64,000 bases of DNA from the NCBI GenBank assembly GCA_015179025.1, contig WHUX01000073.1:62001-126000 (forward strand), read 5' to 3'. Position 1 is the stretch's first letter, and each line of letters begins with the position of its first letter. The position numbers and the translations under genes are program-made. The notes beneath the pieces were generated by a model that did not search any database, was not told the origin of the DNA, and worked only from the letters and a program-made list of their open reading frames with translations. Positions 44,510-54,899 of the stretch are shown piece by piece. Origin of the DNA: Terfezia claveryi (taxonomy: Eukaryota; Ascomycota; Pezizomycetes; Pezizales; Pezizaceae).

Positions 44510-44603
44510 TGTAGAGGTATCTTAGAGGCTTGGCACGAGCATAAGGAGAGGAGGACGGTAGAACTGGAACCTTAGCAATGCTATAACCTATATACCTATT
44601 ACA
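44510..44603 (+). repeat. 3' LTR of gypsy element 2
   Basis: 94 bp, identical to 38549-38642 and followed by TGCAG, the second half of the target duplication. Confidence 0.93.
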
Positions 44604-46943
44604 TGCAGGATATATATAATTGTGATTGTATTTTTGGATGACTATCTGTTGACAGCGATGTACTAATTGGCTTGTACAGAATACCATGTACGAACCAATT
44701 GTGTGTGGATATGCACGATGCCCATGCATGATGATGGCCAACTTTCCTCATCCCCACATGCACCTCAACCTTTCAGCTTGGAAGCCCGCGTACCGCGCTG
44801 GGGGATACACTCTAAGGCTGAGAAGGAGACCTGTTAGGTTCATCTCGTGAATACATGGCGGTAGCCTTACCCATGATGTTACTGTACATGTTGCCTCCCT
44901 CGCTTACTCAAGGGTTTTCGCAGTGCGTAGGTGTAGATTACTACATATTGTTGAGCCTCAGCAGCTGAAGCCCCAAGGTGTATATGGCTGTGCCTTATGT
45001 TCGCCTAAATGTTCGCCTGTATCTGTGGCTCTTTAATCCTCGGTGCGGATTGCTCTAGGCAGAGTAAAAAAGCAAGCCCGAATCTTTTGGAAATCGGCAT
45101 CGCTAGGGTAGGTATCCACAAGGGTTCCATCTCACGCTACCTTCTAAGTGATCATTAATGTGAGATCAGTAGGCACGAGACTAGATCAGAATGATTGGAA
45201 AGACGGAATAGGTAGATCGATCGATGAGAATAGGATGAAGATTAAACCCTGACTAGAGACGCATGATACATTAAGTACATATCTCTTTGCATACGTCAAT
45301 GAGTCAAAGCCACAATTGAAAAGGAGGCAATCGAACAAAAAGAATTATTTTTTGAACTCGTCTGCCTTGCGGAATTTTAGTTGAGCAGCGAATGCTTCCA
45401 TGGGGTTTTGTTTGCCAAAATGTAGGCTCAATACATTTTGAGATGTACTCCGATGTACGGTGGCGATAACGTTGAATTTTGCGTGCATAAGGGGCTGAGT
45501 CATTTGTTGAGAAATACACCGAACAAGAGTTTCAACCCAGCGCAGTTTAGATGATACTAGCCATAAGTATGTCAGCTCAGAGTCGGAGTCAGAGCATGTT
45601 CATTTGGAACGATATTATATTGACGTTGACTGTAGAGTCTTGATGACCGGTACAGAGTTCCCTATGTGTAACTGTAAGTAGGCAACACCTGCGCTGTGAC
45701 TGGTACACTACATCTAGAGAATTGTAGGGCTCATTGTGTATCAAACTTATCGTGACGCACACCGAGTGTAAGCAGACAGCTTTCCCGACGTATTTCTCAC
45801 TACTCTATCAAATATTGCTATTCAGAAGCAGAAGACTAGCAAACAACAAAGTTAGACTACGGTACTAGAGGTTTTCTATAAACATGTTAGGGCCCCCTTA
45901 GTAGTACTGTAGGTATGTCTCGGTAAACTGTTCAGTGGCAACGAACATTCAGTACCTACTGCAGCTGACTCGTCCCTGCATTGCTCCTGCAGGGCTCTGT
46001 GAACATAATATTATCAAGTATCAGTACAGGCCTATCAGGCAAAACTAATGGCGTTGACCTCGTTTTCGAATCTCTGGAGGCACAATTCATATTTGTACGC
46101 TAAATTGGTCATCGTGTCAGGCTTGCTGCACTCCCCGGCGTTGGGGATGCCAACAAATACGGAGTAGTCTGGTTGTGTCCGGCACACGGGATTCCAATTG
46201 CATACGGTATAACCACCAGCAATGCAGAGGCGAAATAATCAGAAGCAGGGGGGCCTATGTACTCTGCCGATTCCAATTGTTGCAAAGAGCTGAGCAAGAC
46301 ACAGCCCGCCGGTAAGGACTGTACAGTACAAGTAGGTACCTACCTCAAGCTCGAGTAACGCGGGAGTTTGCGAACCGGACGTTAAGCGGTCGTCAAAGGT
46401 GTTATATAAACTCGACCCTCCTCCACACCTTCCTGGCCCCTCCTTCATGATCATCCCCCCCTCCTACGAGCCAACATCTCTTTATCACACGTTGGCCCAA
46501 CCTTGTAATTCGCTTGTCTTTATTTCCTTCAGTTTCTCTTGTTGATCGTTTCCACCCCTCCACGAGAACAGGTCATATCATTTACCAGTTTTACCAAAAA
46601 ATAGTTGACGAGGTTTTTTTCTCAACTGTGAGTATACGATAAGGCTCAGCTCTGCATCTTGAAGTTGGGAAGACAGGTAAGACACATTTGCGGCCTGGGT
46701 ATGTTGTCCCTGGAGTGAAATACGACTTGTCAGATTCAAACGCCTTCGCTAATCCTGCCTGCATCTGCAGCGAAATTAAAAACAAATTAAGTTCCTCTGG
46801 AACAATCTACCAGCCCTTGAAGATTATCGCTTGTCCTCCTTCTGACGCTCTGAACTAGAGCAGGCACTCTTCTTGCCTCAGCGTTCACTATATCATTACA
46901 TATCCGCCGTCTCTCTTCCCGGGTCTTTCGTTTCCGCTGCGCT
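44604..46943. other. Intergenic and 5' flank of NMA111
   Basis: No gene is supported. The last few hundred bases are pyrimidine-rich (TTCCCTCT/CTTCC-type) as in fungal promoters and leaders; no TATA box is convincing. Confidence 0.55.
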
Positions 46944-49900
46944 ATGGCAGAATCAACACGAAATTCTCACACCCCGTCTCTTGCTTCACCCTTACCACGC
47001 GAAATGGAGCAAAAGGCAGCTGTAAACAATATTGTCAAGACACCGCAAATACCTACTCCGGATTCAGCCTTTCGCCACTCCTCCAATGCTGGAGTAGATT
47101 CACACTACTTTACCCCGGTCCCCAAGGTAGATACAACTATCCTCTCAAACTCACCCTCGGCCTCGTCGCTTTCACCAATCGTGCCAAAGACTCCAACTCA
47201 GGGTATACCGCCTGAAACTGGCGCGATTTTGATGGACATCAAGCGAAAAGAGCTGGAGAAGAGGCAGAAGGAAGTAAAGTTGGCAGAAAGCAAAACAATT
47301 ATCCTCGAGCCGGAGGTGGATGAGGTTGCTCTAGAAACACCTGAAGAGGAGGAATTGAAGGTTGAGATCGCGGAGCCGATCAAGTCACTTTCTGCAATCC
47401 CTCCTGCGCTATCGCGATCAATTTCTCAAGTCTCGATCGCATCCTCTACCCATAGTTCAGCTACGAGCGACAAGGAAACCTGGGATCGAACCCTAGCCCA
47501 TGCTGTGAAGGGCATTGTGTCTATCAAGGCTACGACTACACGACCATTTGACACAGAAGCTGCTGGAGACTATACAGCTACCGGATTCGTCATATCAAAG
47601 AAACACGGGCTGATATTATCTAACCGTCACGTAGTGTCACCTGCTCCAATCACTGCTGTCGCCGTCTTCATCAACTATGAGGAAGTTCCTATTCATCCAA
47701 TCTACCGAGACCCCATTCACGACTTTGGTGTCTTCAAGTATGACCCAGAGAAGTTGAAGCATATCGTAGTTGAGGAGATTGAGTTGCGCCCCGAATTGGC
47801 ACGAGTTGGTGAAGACATCAAGGTGGTCGGAAATGATGCCGGGGAAAAGCTTTCAATTTTGGGCAGCACCCTTGCAAGATTAGATCGTCATGCACCCTCC
47901 TATGGTAGTGACTCTTACAACGACTTCAATACTTTTTACCTGCAAGCCGCATCGGGTACCTCCGGTGGCTCATCGGGATCCCCAGTGCTAAACATTCACG
48001 GACAAGCTGTTGCGCTGAACGCCGGTGGAAGCAATTCTTCTCAGTCTAGTTTCTACCTCCCTCTATATCGTGTTGTTCGAGCAGTTGAACTCATCAAGCA
48101 AGGAAAATCTGTCACCCGAGGAACCATTCAAACCGAGTTCCTGCACCAATCATACGACGAACTCCGCCGCCTCGGTCTTCAGGAGAGTGTCGAAGCTGAA
48201 TGCCGTTCACGAGACCCCAGTGCAACCGGCTTGCTATCTGTCACCCGTGTATTGAGGGGTGGTCCCGCTTCAATTGATAGGCCTGCAGTTTCTGAAGGCA
48301 AGATACCCTTGAAGCAGAGTCTCCCAGATGGGAAAATTCGTATTGCCGGTCTTGAACCCGGAGATATTCTTATGGATTGTAACGGTAAACCCATAATCGA
48401 TTTTATTGGTTTGTGGGATATCATTGATGATTCCGTTGGGGGAGATATTGTCTTGGGTATCTACAGGCAAGGTGGCGACTTGATGGAATGTGTAGTCACC
48501 GTTGACGACTTGCACCGCATCACACCATCGAGATTCCTTGAGATTGGAGGTGCCGTTCTTCATGATCTCAGCTATCAGATGGCCAGGAGTCATAATGTCA
48601 AGCTTGGCACTGGTGTGTTCTGTGCTGCTTCTGGTTTCTTCCTCTGGTCGTCATGGAGCCGAGATTTTTTGATCACATCTGTCGATGGGAAACAAACAAG
48701 GGATCTGGATGAGTTTATTGAAGTCATTCGAGAGATCCCGGATTATTCACGTGTTCCGATCATGAGCCGATATGTCGGCAATATCGAGGACCAAATGATG
48801 TTGGTAGACATTGACAGACACTTTTTCATGGCTTCATTGTACGAACGACACGATAATGAGGGAGTTTGGGTAAAGAAGGAGCTCGGACCACCACCGGAAA
48901 AGAAGATTGAGGAGGAGAAGAAGGAAGAAGAGAAGCCTGCTGTCCAGGAGGAGTTGGAAGATGAAGACGAGGACGACGTTGAGAAGGCGATCGACCAATT
49001 GAAATCCTCAATGGTAGCCGTCGTCTCCAGACTACCATACTCCATTTATGGACACACATCAGCCTCAAATTACTCTGGGGTTGGCTTGATTGTCTCCCTG
49101 GACCCAATCCCTCTTGTCCTCTTTGACCGACACTCCATCCCATCAGAAATGCTCGACATCCGCCTTACCCTGTGCAATAACAACATTTCCGGTAAAGTCG
49201 TGCATTTGGGTGATTTCACTCTTGTTACATTCGACAAATCACTCCTTCCCAAGAACTTGAGCGTCACTGTACCTGAATGGGATGAGAAACCATTAAAGGT
49301 GAGAGATGAAGTCAAGATTATTGGCCTTACCTCCGACCAAGCCGTCACAACCAAGGATACCGCTGTTTCTTCAATCGGAACCAACTTCAGCACTTGGCAG
49401 TGTAATCCACCCAGACAGAGGTTGATCAATGTGGAGAATATTAATGTTCTTGAGTCTTCTTCCTGCTGGGGTGGATGCCTTGTTAAGCGAAAGAAAGATG
49501 AAAAAGTGAAGTCTTTCAAGGTTGCTGCATACTGGATGGCGGTTTCTTCTCAGGATAAGAGCGGAAACGACTCTTTCTGGACACAAGGTTTGGACATCCC
49601 GAAGTATGTCCTACCTGTGGTGCGCAGAATCACCGCTGAGTTAGGCAAGGGACCAGTTGAGAGGAGGCGCCGTGATCTGGGTATTGAGTTTTCGGATGTT
49701 TCTCTTGCGACTGTCTTGGCTATGGGCCTTTCTCAACAACGTTTTGATGCATATGTCAAGGCCGCAAAGAAGTACAGGGGTAACCCAAGACCGCTTACTG
49801 TGGAAACTAGACTTAGGCCCATTTTCATGGACCCCGAACTCGAAGAGGATCCCTCAAAAGGCCTGAAAAATGCCGATGTTGTTTTGGAAATTGATGGCAG

Positions 49901-50450
49901 ATTCATCGACAGGATCGGACAGTTGTCAGAACTCGACCTTGAAAATAAGGAGAGCGTTGAAGTTGTGGTTCTTCGAGACAGGAAGGAGTTGACATTTACC
50001 GTCCCTATCGTCGAGGCATTCCCGTCTAGCGGCACAGAGATTGTCCAATTCTTTGGGGCAATCGTTCATGGTACCCACTCCGCTGCTGTAGAGCAAATTG
50101 CACCCAGCGCAAGGAAGGTGCCTGTGGACCAGTCTGGAATTTATGTTGGCGGTGTGTCATATGGGTCTCCCGCGCTAGAAAATATCCGACCTACACACTG
50201 GATTCTTGAAGTCGATGAGACACCCGTCGGGAGCATCAAGGAGCTGCTCCAGGTTGTTAAGGAGAAGAAGTGGGAGCAGGGAAAGTACATTCGGATTAAA
50301 CAGGTCAATAGGAAAGGCATAACTAGCGTGGTTAGTGTAAAGGTCGACGACCGATTCTGGCCTTGCATGAGCTGGACGAAGGATGAGGAGAGTGGGAAGT
50401 GGAACCAGAAGAGACATACTGGTGATTCCTTTGTCGTGTCACGGTTGTAG
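46944..50450 (+). CDS. NMA111: Nuclear HtrA-type serine protease NMA111
   Basis: A single 1168-codon exon. The first trypsin-like domain starts near residue 180 and holds the catalytic triad: His229 in SNRHVV, Asp260 in DPIHDFGVFKYD and the serine (about 344) in GGSSGSPV. PDZ-like segments follow, then a second, degenerate protease/PDZ half (about 690-1150), as in yeast Nma111p, a nuclear protein linked to apoptosis-like death and stress. An acidic Lys/Glu-rich linker (about 645-690) joins the halves. The N-terminal 150 residues are Ser/Pro/Thr-rich and longer than in the yeast protein as I recall it. ATG 46944 is the first in frame. No intron is needed. Confidence 0.96.
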   Translation: MAESTRNSHTPSLASPLPREMEQKAAVNNIVKTPQIPTPDSAFRHSSNAGVDSHYFTPVPKVDTTILSNSPSASSLSPIVPKTPTQGIPPETGAILMDIKRKELEKRQKEVKLAESKTIILEPEVDEVALETPEEEELKVEIAEPIKSLSAIPPALSRSISQVSIASSTHSSATSDKETWDRTLAHAVKGIVSIKATTTRPFDTEAAGDYTATGFVISKKHGLILSNRHVVSPAPITAVAVFINYEEVPIHPIYRDPIHDFGVFKYDPEKLKHIVVEEIELRPELARVGEDIKVVGNDAGEKLSILGSTLARLDRHAPSYGSDSYNDFNTFYLQAASGTSGGSSGSPVLNIHGQAVALNAGGSNSSQSSFYLPLYRVVRAVELIKQGKSVTRGTIQTEFLHQSYDELRRLGLQESVEAECRSRDPSATGLLSVTRVLRGGPASIDRPAVSEGKIPLKQSLPDGKIRIAGLEPGDILMDCNGKPIIDFIGLWDIIDDSVGGDIVLGIYRQGGDLMECVVTVDDLHRITPSRFLEIGGAVLHDLSYQMARSHNVKLGTGVFCAASGFFLWSSWSRDFLITSVDGKQTRDLDEFIEVIREIPDYSRVPIMSRYVGNIEDQMMLVDIDRHFFMASLYERHDNEGVWVKKELGPPPEKKIEEEKKEEEKPAVQEELEDEDEDDVEKAIDQLKSSMVAVVSRLPYSIYGHTSASNYSGVGLIVSLDPIPLVLFDRHSIPSEMLDIRLTLCNNNISGKVVHLGDFTLVTFDKSLLPKNLSVTVPEWDEKPLKVRDEVKIIGLTSDQAVTTKDTAVSSIGTNFSTWQCNPPRQRLINVENINVLESSSCWGGCLVKRKKDEKVKSFKVAAYWMAVSSQDKSGNDSFWTQGLDIPKYVLPVVRRITAELGKGPVERRRRDLGIEFSDVSLATVLAMGLSQQRFDAYVKAAKKYRGNPRPLTVETRLRPIFMDPELEEDPSKGLKNADVVLEIDGRFIDRIGQLSELDLENKESVEVVVLRDRKELTFTVPIVEAFPSSGTEIVQFFGAIVHGTHSAAVEQIAPSARKVPVDQSGIYVGGVSYGSPALENIRPTHWILEVDETPVGSIKELLQVVKEKKWEQGKYIRIKQVNRKGITSVVSVKVDDRFWPCMSWTKDEESGKWNQKRHTGDSFVVSRL

Positions 50451-52009
50451 AATTTTTGCCAGCGTTGTGTAGAAGGGGAGTTGATTGATGCTGACGATAC
50501 CATTGACGTTTTCTTAAAGTAATGATAGATTTTGAGTCAATGGGTTTGGGTCCGGGCGCGATATATATCTCCTTGCTTTTTTTCAATGTTGTTCTATTTT
50601 TATTTACATCTATCTTTGTCCTTGGGTTTCGTTAATTTATTCTAATGTTTGTGCTTTTTTTGGGTCTGGTGGGGGGGGGGGGGGGTTCACGGTTCGGGGA
50701 ATATCTTCCTTGGTTACTAGAAGCTTGTATGCCCATATACACATAGAATGTTGAGATATATTGTTGATAACTTTTAGAAGCTCATTCAGGAAATTGTTTG
50801 CCTACTTGTTCTGCATTCATTTAGCTTTGAATTTCACACACCTTTACTAATCTGGCCCCTTCTTGTCGGCGATTGGATTAGCAATTGAGTACCCCATTTG
50901 TTTCCTCACTAGTTCTAATAGGCAATTCAATAACTTTCCCTAGTCAGCACCTGTTCATATACTTATAAACACAATGGCACGATATGTAAGTATAGGGCTG
51001 GGTGCAAGAATGACATAAACACCGCTGTGGTAAAGCTCCTTGAGCTCATGTACGAGTGAGGACGAATAGTTCTTTGATTCCATGAGGGGTAAGGAGATGA
51101 GAGATTGGAAGGAGAAGGGGGGGGGGGGTCGCATGTCTTTCTTGATCAAGTTTTCAAGTGATTAAATTCTGATTCTTAGTGGATTGGATATTGGGGGAAA
51201 GTCTCGATACTGGTGTTAACTATGTATGCTATGTACATATGCGATATTGGAGCTCAAGCAGTTTACAGTGACACCCCAGCTATACCAGAACGCCTTGTAC
51301 AGGAAAATTGTTCTTGCTGGTCTACATTTATTCACTATACCGGTACTCCGTACTCTATAATAATTTTATATCGACGCCGGACTGACAAGGGGTATTCTCA
51401 TTGACAATATTCCGGGTTGTGAAGCCCCAAAGTTGGCTGGTGTGGTATGATACATATACCACATGGCTGCGTTTGTATTGCTTTGGTTGAGAATACGGTA
51501 TGAATAGGTTAGCTTAGTTAGGGGTTTCCAGTAATTGAATTCGGACCATATTGCTAAATCAATCCTTTTTTTTTTTTTTTTTTAGATTCTCATTACTCCT
51601 ATTCGGTACCAGTGAGGATCCGGAAACCCGGACAAGGCAAGTTAATCCGCCAGGTCCGGCTCCTATATACCGGTACTGCAATCAATTAACCGGCTAGATG
51701 CCGGATGACCATGGGAGGCATGACTGAAGCCCGCCCCGAACAAACAAAAATCAAGCTAAAATCAAATACCTGGCCCAAATAACAAACGAAACTCAATATA
51801 AAAGCAAGGGCCGCCCCTCCCGGCTAGCCGTCCGCATAGGAAGTTGAAGAAGGCTTCCACTGCGTCCCAATCATCCCCGTCCTCCTCTTGGATCCATATG
51901 GGACAATCGAGGTCCTCCCAATCCTTGATGCTGCCGAGGGTAGCCAATCCATTAACTGCATGCAATTGCTGAACTATTTAGCAGGATACATACATCAGAT
52001 TTAACCGTT
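50451..52009. other. Intergenic; poly-G and poly-T runs, one possible orphan exon
   Basis: Runs of G at about 50669-50684 and 51117-51127 and of T at about 51567-51584. A minus-strand frame at 51965-51762 (LGSIKDWEDLDCPIWIQEED..DAVEAFFNFL) is preceded by GCATGCAG, an acceptor-like site, and looks exon-like, but upstream exons would lie in the LTR-like block and are not found. I do not recognise it. Confidence 0.4.
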
Positions 52010-52336
52010 TGTCACGGCTCACGTGCGGCTAGAACCGCAGGCTGACTACATGGAATGCCATGGATTGGAGGTGGACTGAATGGGCGCTATTAAATAGGGC
52101 ACCGGCACGGCTGGCAGAAGCAGAGGCACACGCCGTTTGTGACCATGATTATTGAACCTTGGGGAAATTCCTATAAAAGGAACCCCAATCCTACCCTCTT
52201 GTATCCTCCGTATCTTAGCCATGCTGAATACAATACTTTCCTCCTTGGAACCTCGTTTACATATATCTATTTATGTAGCTATCTATATCATAGTCCTAGT
52301 CATAGCTGGGACCCCCGACCCATAGCCCCGTTTACA
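52010..52336 (+). repeat. LTR-like block related in its ends to gypsy element 1
   Basis: It starts TGTCACGGCTC and ends CCGTTTACA, with a TATA-like CTATAAAAGG near 52171. Its end and the following bases (AGCCCCGTTTACACTACGTTG) closely match the end of the gypsy element 1 LTR and the bases after it (AGCCCTCGTTACACTACGTTG). This suggests a 5' LTR plus the same primer-binding region. No second copy and no target duplication were found. Confidence 0.5.
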
Positions 52337-52517
52337 CTACGTTGCGTCTCTATTTTCCTTATGATTAACAAACACCTACAACCTACATTTACTATTTAAA
52401 CACTAGCTAAAGCCCCTTCCCAGTACTCATCACTCTTGGTTCACCTACTATAACTACTGGTAAGTACAAAATCATTGTTAGCTGATAGAGGAAACTAATA
52501 GTTGTCAGATATCAATT

Positions 52518-52763
52518 ATGCCTCACATTATTGATCGCCTTGAGTATGCAATCAGAGAAGCCACCGTAGCAATCAGGCTACGGTTGCTGGAGTGCCTGGA
52601 GGAGGCACAAGAACCAGCATTTGTAAGTTCTCTTTAACTGTCTTGACAACTCCTACATATTTATAATGGGACTAGTGCCGGATTTTCTCACCAGTCCCAG
52701 ATCATGGCCTGGAAAGGATACGGAACCAGGTCTCAGTGGTGGAATAATATTGTATTAATATAA
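52518..52763 (+). CDS. Mini-gene, unit 1: 57-residue two-exon ORF
   Basis: Exons 52518-52622 and 52695-52763, with a 72-bp intron (GTAAGT..CACCAG, CTAGTG/CTTGAC branch-like sites). The product starts MPHIIDRLEYAIREATVAIR, continues LRLLECLEEAQEPAF and then SQIMAWKGYG. It is amphipathic and helical in look, with no signal peptide and no known motif. The stop codon overlaps the first bases of the next unit. A further intron-like segment (52460-52508) lies just before the ATG. Function unknown; it could be a remnant exon array rather than a translated gene. Confidence 0.4.
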
Positions 52764-52827
52764 CTACTGGTAAATACAAACTCATTGTTAGCTGATAGAG
52801 GAAACTAATAGTTGTCAGATATCAACT

Positions 52828-53070
52828 ATGTCTTACATTATTGATAGCCTTGAGTATGCACTCGGGGAAGCGACCATAGCATTCTGGCTACGGTTCCTCG
52901 AGTGCCTGCGGGAGGCACAAGAACCAGCATTTGTAAGTTCTCTTTAACTGTCTTGACAACTCCTAAATATTTATAATGGGACTAGTGCCGGCTTTTCTCC
53001 CCAGTCCCAGATCATGGGCTGGAAAGAATGCAAAACCAGGCGGAGACCTGGTGGAATAATATCAATATAA
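52828..53070 (+). CDS. Mini-gene, unit 2: 56-residue two-exon ORF
   Basis: Exons 52828-52932 and 53005-53070, with a 72-bp intron. The product starts MSYIIDSLEYALGEATIAFW and ends RRPGGIISI. It is an in-frame homologue of unit 1 with the exon phase and intron length kept. No family recognised. Confidence 0.4.
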
Positions 53071-53134
53071 CTACTGGTAAATACAAACTCATTGTTTGCT
53101 AATAGAGGAAACTAATAGTTGTCACATATCAAGA

Positions 53135-53642
53135 ATGCCTTATAAAGTTTATCGCCTTAACTACGGCAATAAAGGAGGAAACCGTGGCATTCTGGTTATG
53201 GTTCCTCGAATGTTTAGAAGAAGCACAAGAACCAGCGTTTGTAAGTTCTCTTCAACTGTCTTAACAACTCCTAAATATTTATAATGGGACTAGTGCCGGC
53301 TTTTCTCCCCAGTCCCAGATCACGGCCTGGAAAGGATGCAAAACCAGGTGGAGACCTGGTGGAATAATATCAATATAACTACTGGTAAATACAAACTCAT
53401 TGTTAGTTGATAGAGGAAACTAATAGTTGTTAGCTATCAACTATGCCTCACATAATTGATCACCTAGAGTATGCCATCGGGGAAGCAACCGTAGCATTCT
53501 GGCTACGGTTTCTCGAATGCATGGAGGAGGTCTAAGGAACCGGAATTTGTAAGGTCTCTTCAACTGTTTTGACAATTCCTAAATGTTTATAATGGAACTA
53601 GTGCCCGCTTTTCTCCCCAGTCCCAGAGAATGGCCTAGAAAG
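53135..53642 (+). pseudogene. Mini-gene units 3 and 4, broken
   Basis: Unit 3 (ATG near 53135) has one extra base in the first exon, after which the family sequence continues as TVAFWLWFLECLEEAQEPAF in the shifted frame. Unit 4 (ATG near 53443) has TAA in its first exon (EEV, stop) and TAG in its second. Splice-site dinucleotides are still kept in both. Confidence 0.55.
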
Positions 53643-54059
53643 GATTATCGATGTGGAGTGTTGGGCATATGGGTCGCGAATTTTTTTTAGGAAACGGACC
53701 TATGAAAGCAACGGAAGTTCAGCTTGCTCCCGCGAAACCCCCTTGCCCGTATCGTTTCCCCCCGTATCGTTCCCCCCGTTGATCCTGTTACAATCTCTGG
53801 GATTCAGGATTTTCAGCAACCTTTCTACCGAGGGTAGCCGTTGACCCTTTTTGTATCTCCAGTATGTCTCTGCAGTCCGAGGTGCTTAAGGAGGATATGT
53901 TCTTGCCCGCAACGGACCAGTCAAAGCACTGATAAATGAGGACCGACCATATGGGCGGGCATAACACTGCGACCTAATTACTATACAAGAGGTCGCGTTT
54001 TTGAATTGACAACTAGGTAAGCACAAGCTATGAATTTCGATTTGCTTTTTATCCCATAG

Positions 54060-54664
54060 AAATAGAGTATTCTACATATATAGCCCATTTCCATAGACTC
54101 CATCATTCTGCCAAGGAGAAGGTATTGTGTAACTAGATTAAAACCATATGCTTTTGATGGGAGTTTAGGTCGGTTTTACAGGGAAACGTTGGAAGCATGG
54201 GGAATATTGAATGATTATAACGAATGTATTTCTCTAATGAATAAAACTACCCTGAGGCCCCCCATACCTGTACTGGTCATCGGAGATACGTGTGTAGTAT
54301 CCTGGCTTGTGTCAAATTTATTGCTAGCTTGTAATTATATATCCTGACTGACGGAATGTGACAAGCTGTTCTTTTATATGAAGGCAACGGCCGAACGAGA
54401 GCTCGGTTACCCTGAACTGAACATTTGCGGCGGTTATAAAGCCGGCAAATGGCTTCTGGTAGTTGAATTATATTCAAGTATATTACGTAAATCGCCTTCG
54501 ATACACGTAACAACCCTGATGAACGAAACCCTATATATATATTTTAAATTCTATGAGAATTGCGAATTGAATCAAGCATACAGGTATAAATGTAGGTTGC
54601 TGCAATATATATTTACTGATACTCAGACAAATTATTATGACGAAGCCCTCAAAAGCGGACAATA
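54060..54664 (+). pseudogene. Copy C of the unrecognised repeat protein (best preserved)
   Basis: One frame is open from 54060 to a TGA at 54345-54347 and again to TAA 54662-54664. It reads YIAHFHRLHHSAKERYCVTR, FDGSLGRFYRETLEAWGILN, VLVIGDTCVVSWLVS, then after the stop MKATAERELGYPELNICGGY, KAGKWLLVVELY and so on, about 200 residues. Copy B (14110-14810) and copy A (13340-13600) share parts of it. The stop could be a CGA-to-TGA change. I cannot name the family; it could be a decayed gene duplicate or a transposon ORF. The stretch 53643-54059 before it shows nothing recognisable. Confidence 0.5.
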
Positions 54665-54899
54665 ACTCCATATTGGGTTTTCTATATACCTATGACAACT
54701 TATTCCCTAGCTTCACACCTATGAAAATTATCTCATCTGGTAGTGCCCAAACTTAGAGGACAATTTGACATCAGTTCTCTCTGAACCCTGCCTGGTGCCC
54801 ATATATCTAGATCTACCGAGGGTAGAAGGTTGTTAAAGGAAGTATGAGCTAGGAGATATGGCTAACTTCATAGACTTCCTACCTAGTGCACAGTAAGCC

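Larger units (their letters stand above)
38549..44603 (+). mobile_element. Ty3/gypsy chromovirus with 94-bp LTRs, coding region broken
   Basis: Two identical 94-bp LTRs (TGTAGAGGTATC .. ACCTATTACA) flank gag, protease, RT, RNase H, integrase and chromodomain. The 5-bp target duplication TGCAG is present at 38544-38548 and 44604-44608. Directly after the 5' LTR is TGGTAGCAACACC, a plausible primer-binding site because TGGTAGC fits the initiator-tRNA 3' end. ACAGGGGGGCAG precedes the 3' LTR as polypurine tract. The coding strand is strongly purine-rich. Many stops and two single-base indels mean this copy cannot encode its own proteins. Confidence 0.95.
52449..53642 (+). repeat. Fourfold tandem array of an about 308-bp exon-intron unit
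   Basis: Units begin at 52449, 52759, 53066 and 53374 (periods 310, 307, 308). Each holds ACTACTG followed by GTAAGT/GTAAAT, a 49-bp intron-like segment ending TTGTCAG, an exon starting MPHIIDRLEYA-like, a second intron of about 72 bp from GTAAGT to CCAG (GTAAGG in unit 4), and a second short exon. In units 1-3 that exon ends in a stop lying within the start of the next unit. Unit 3 has a one-base insertion, and unit 4 has a stop in each exon. Confidence 0.9.

Noticed and set aside
51762..51965. An acidic 67-codon frame as a separate gene
   Set aside because: It looks exon-like, but no partner exons or start context were found, so it is only mentioned in the intergenic entry.
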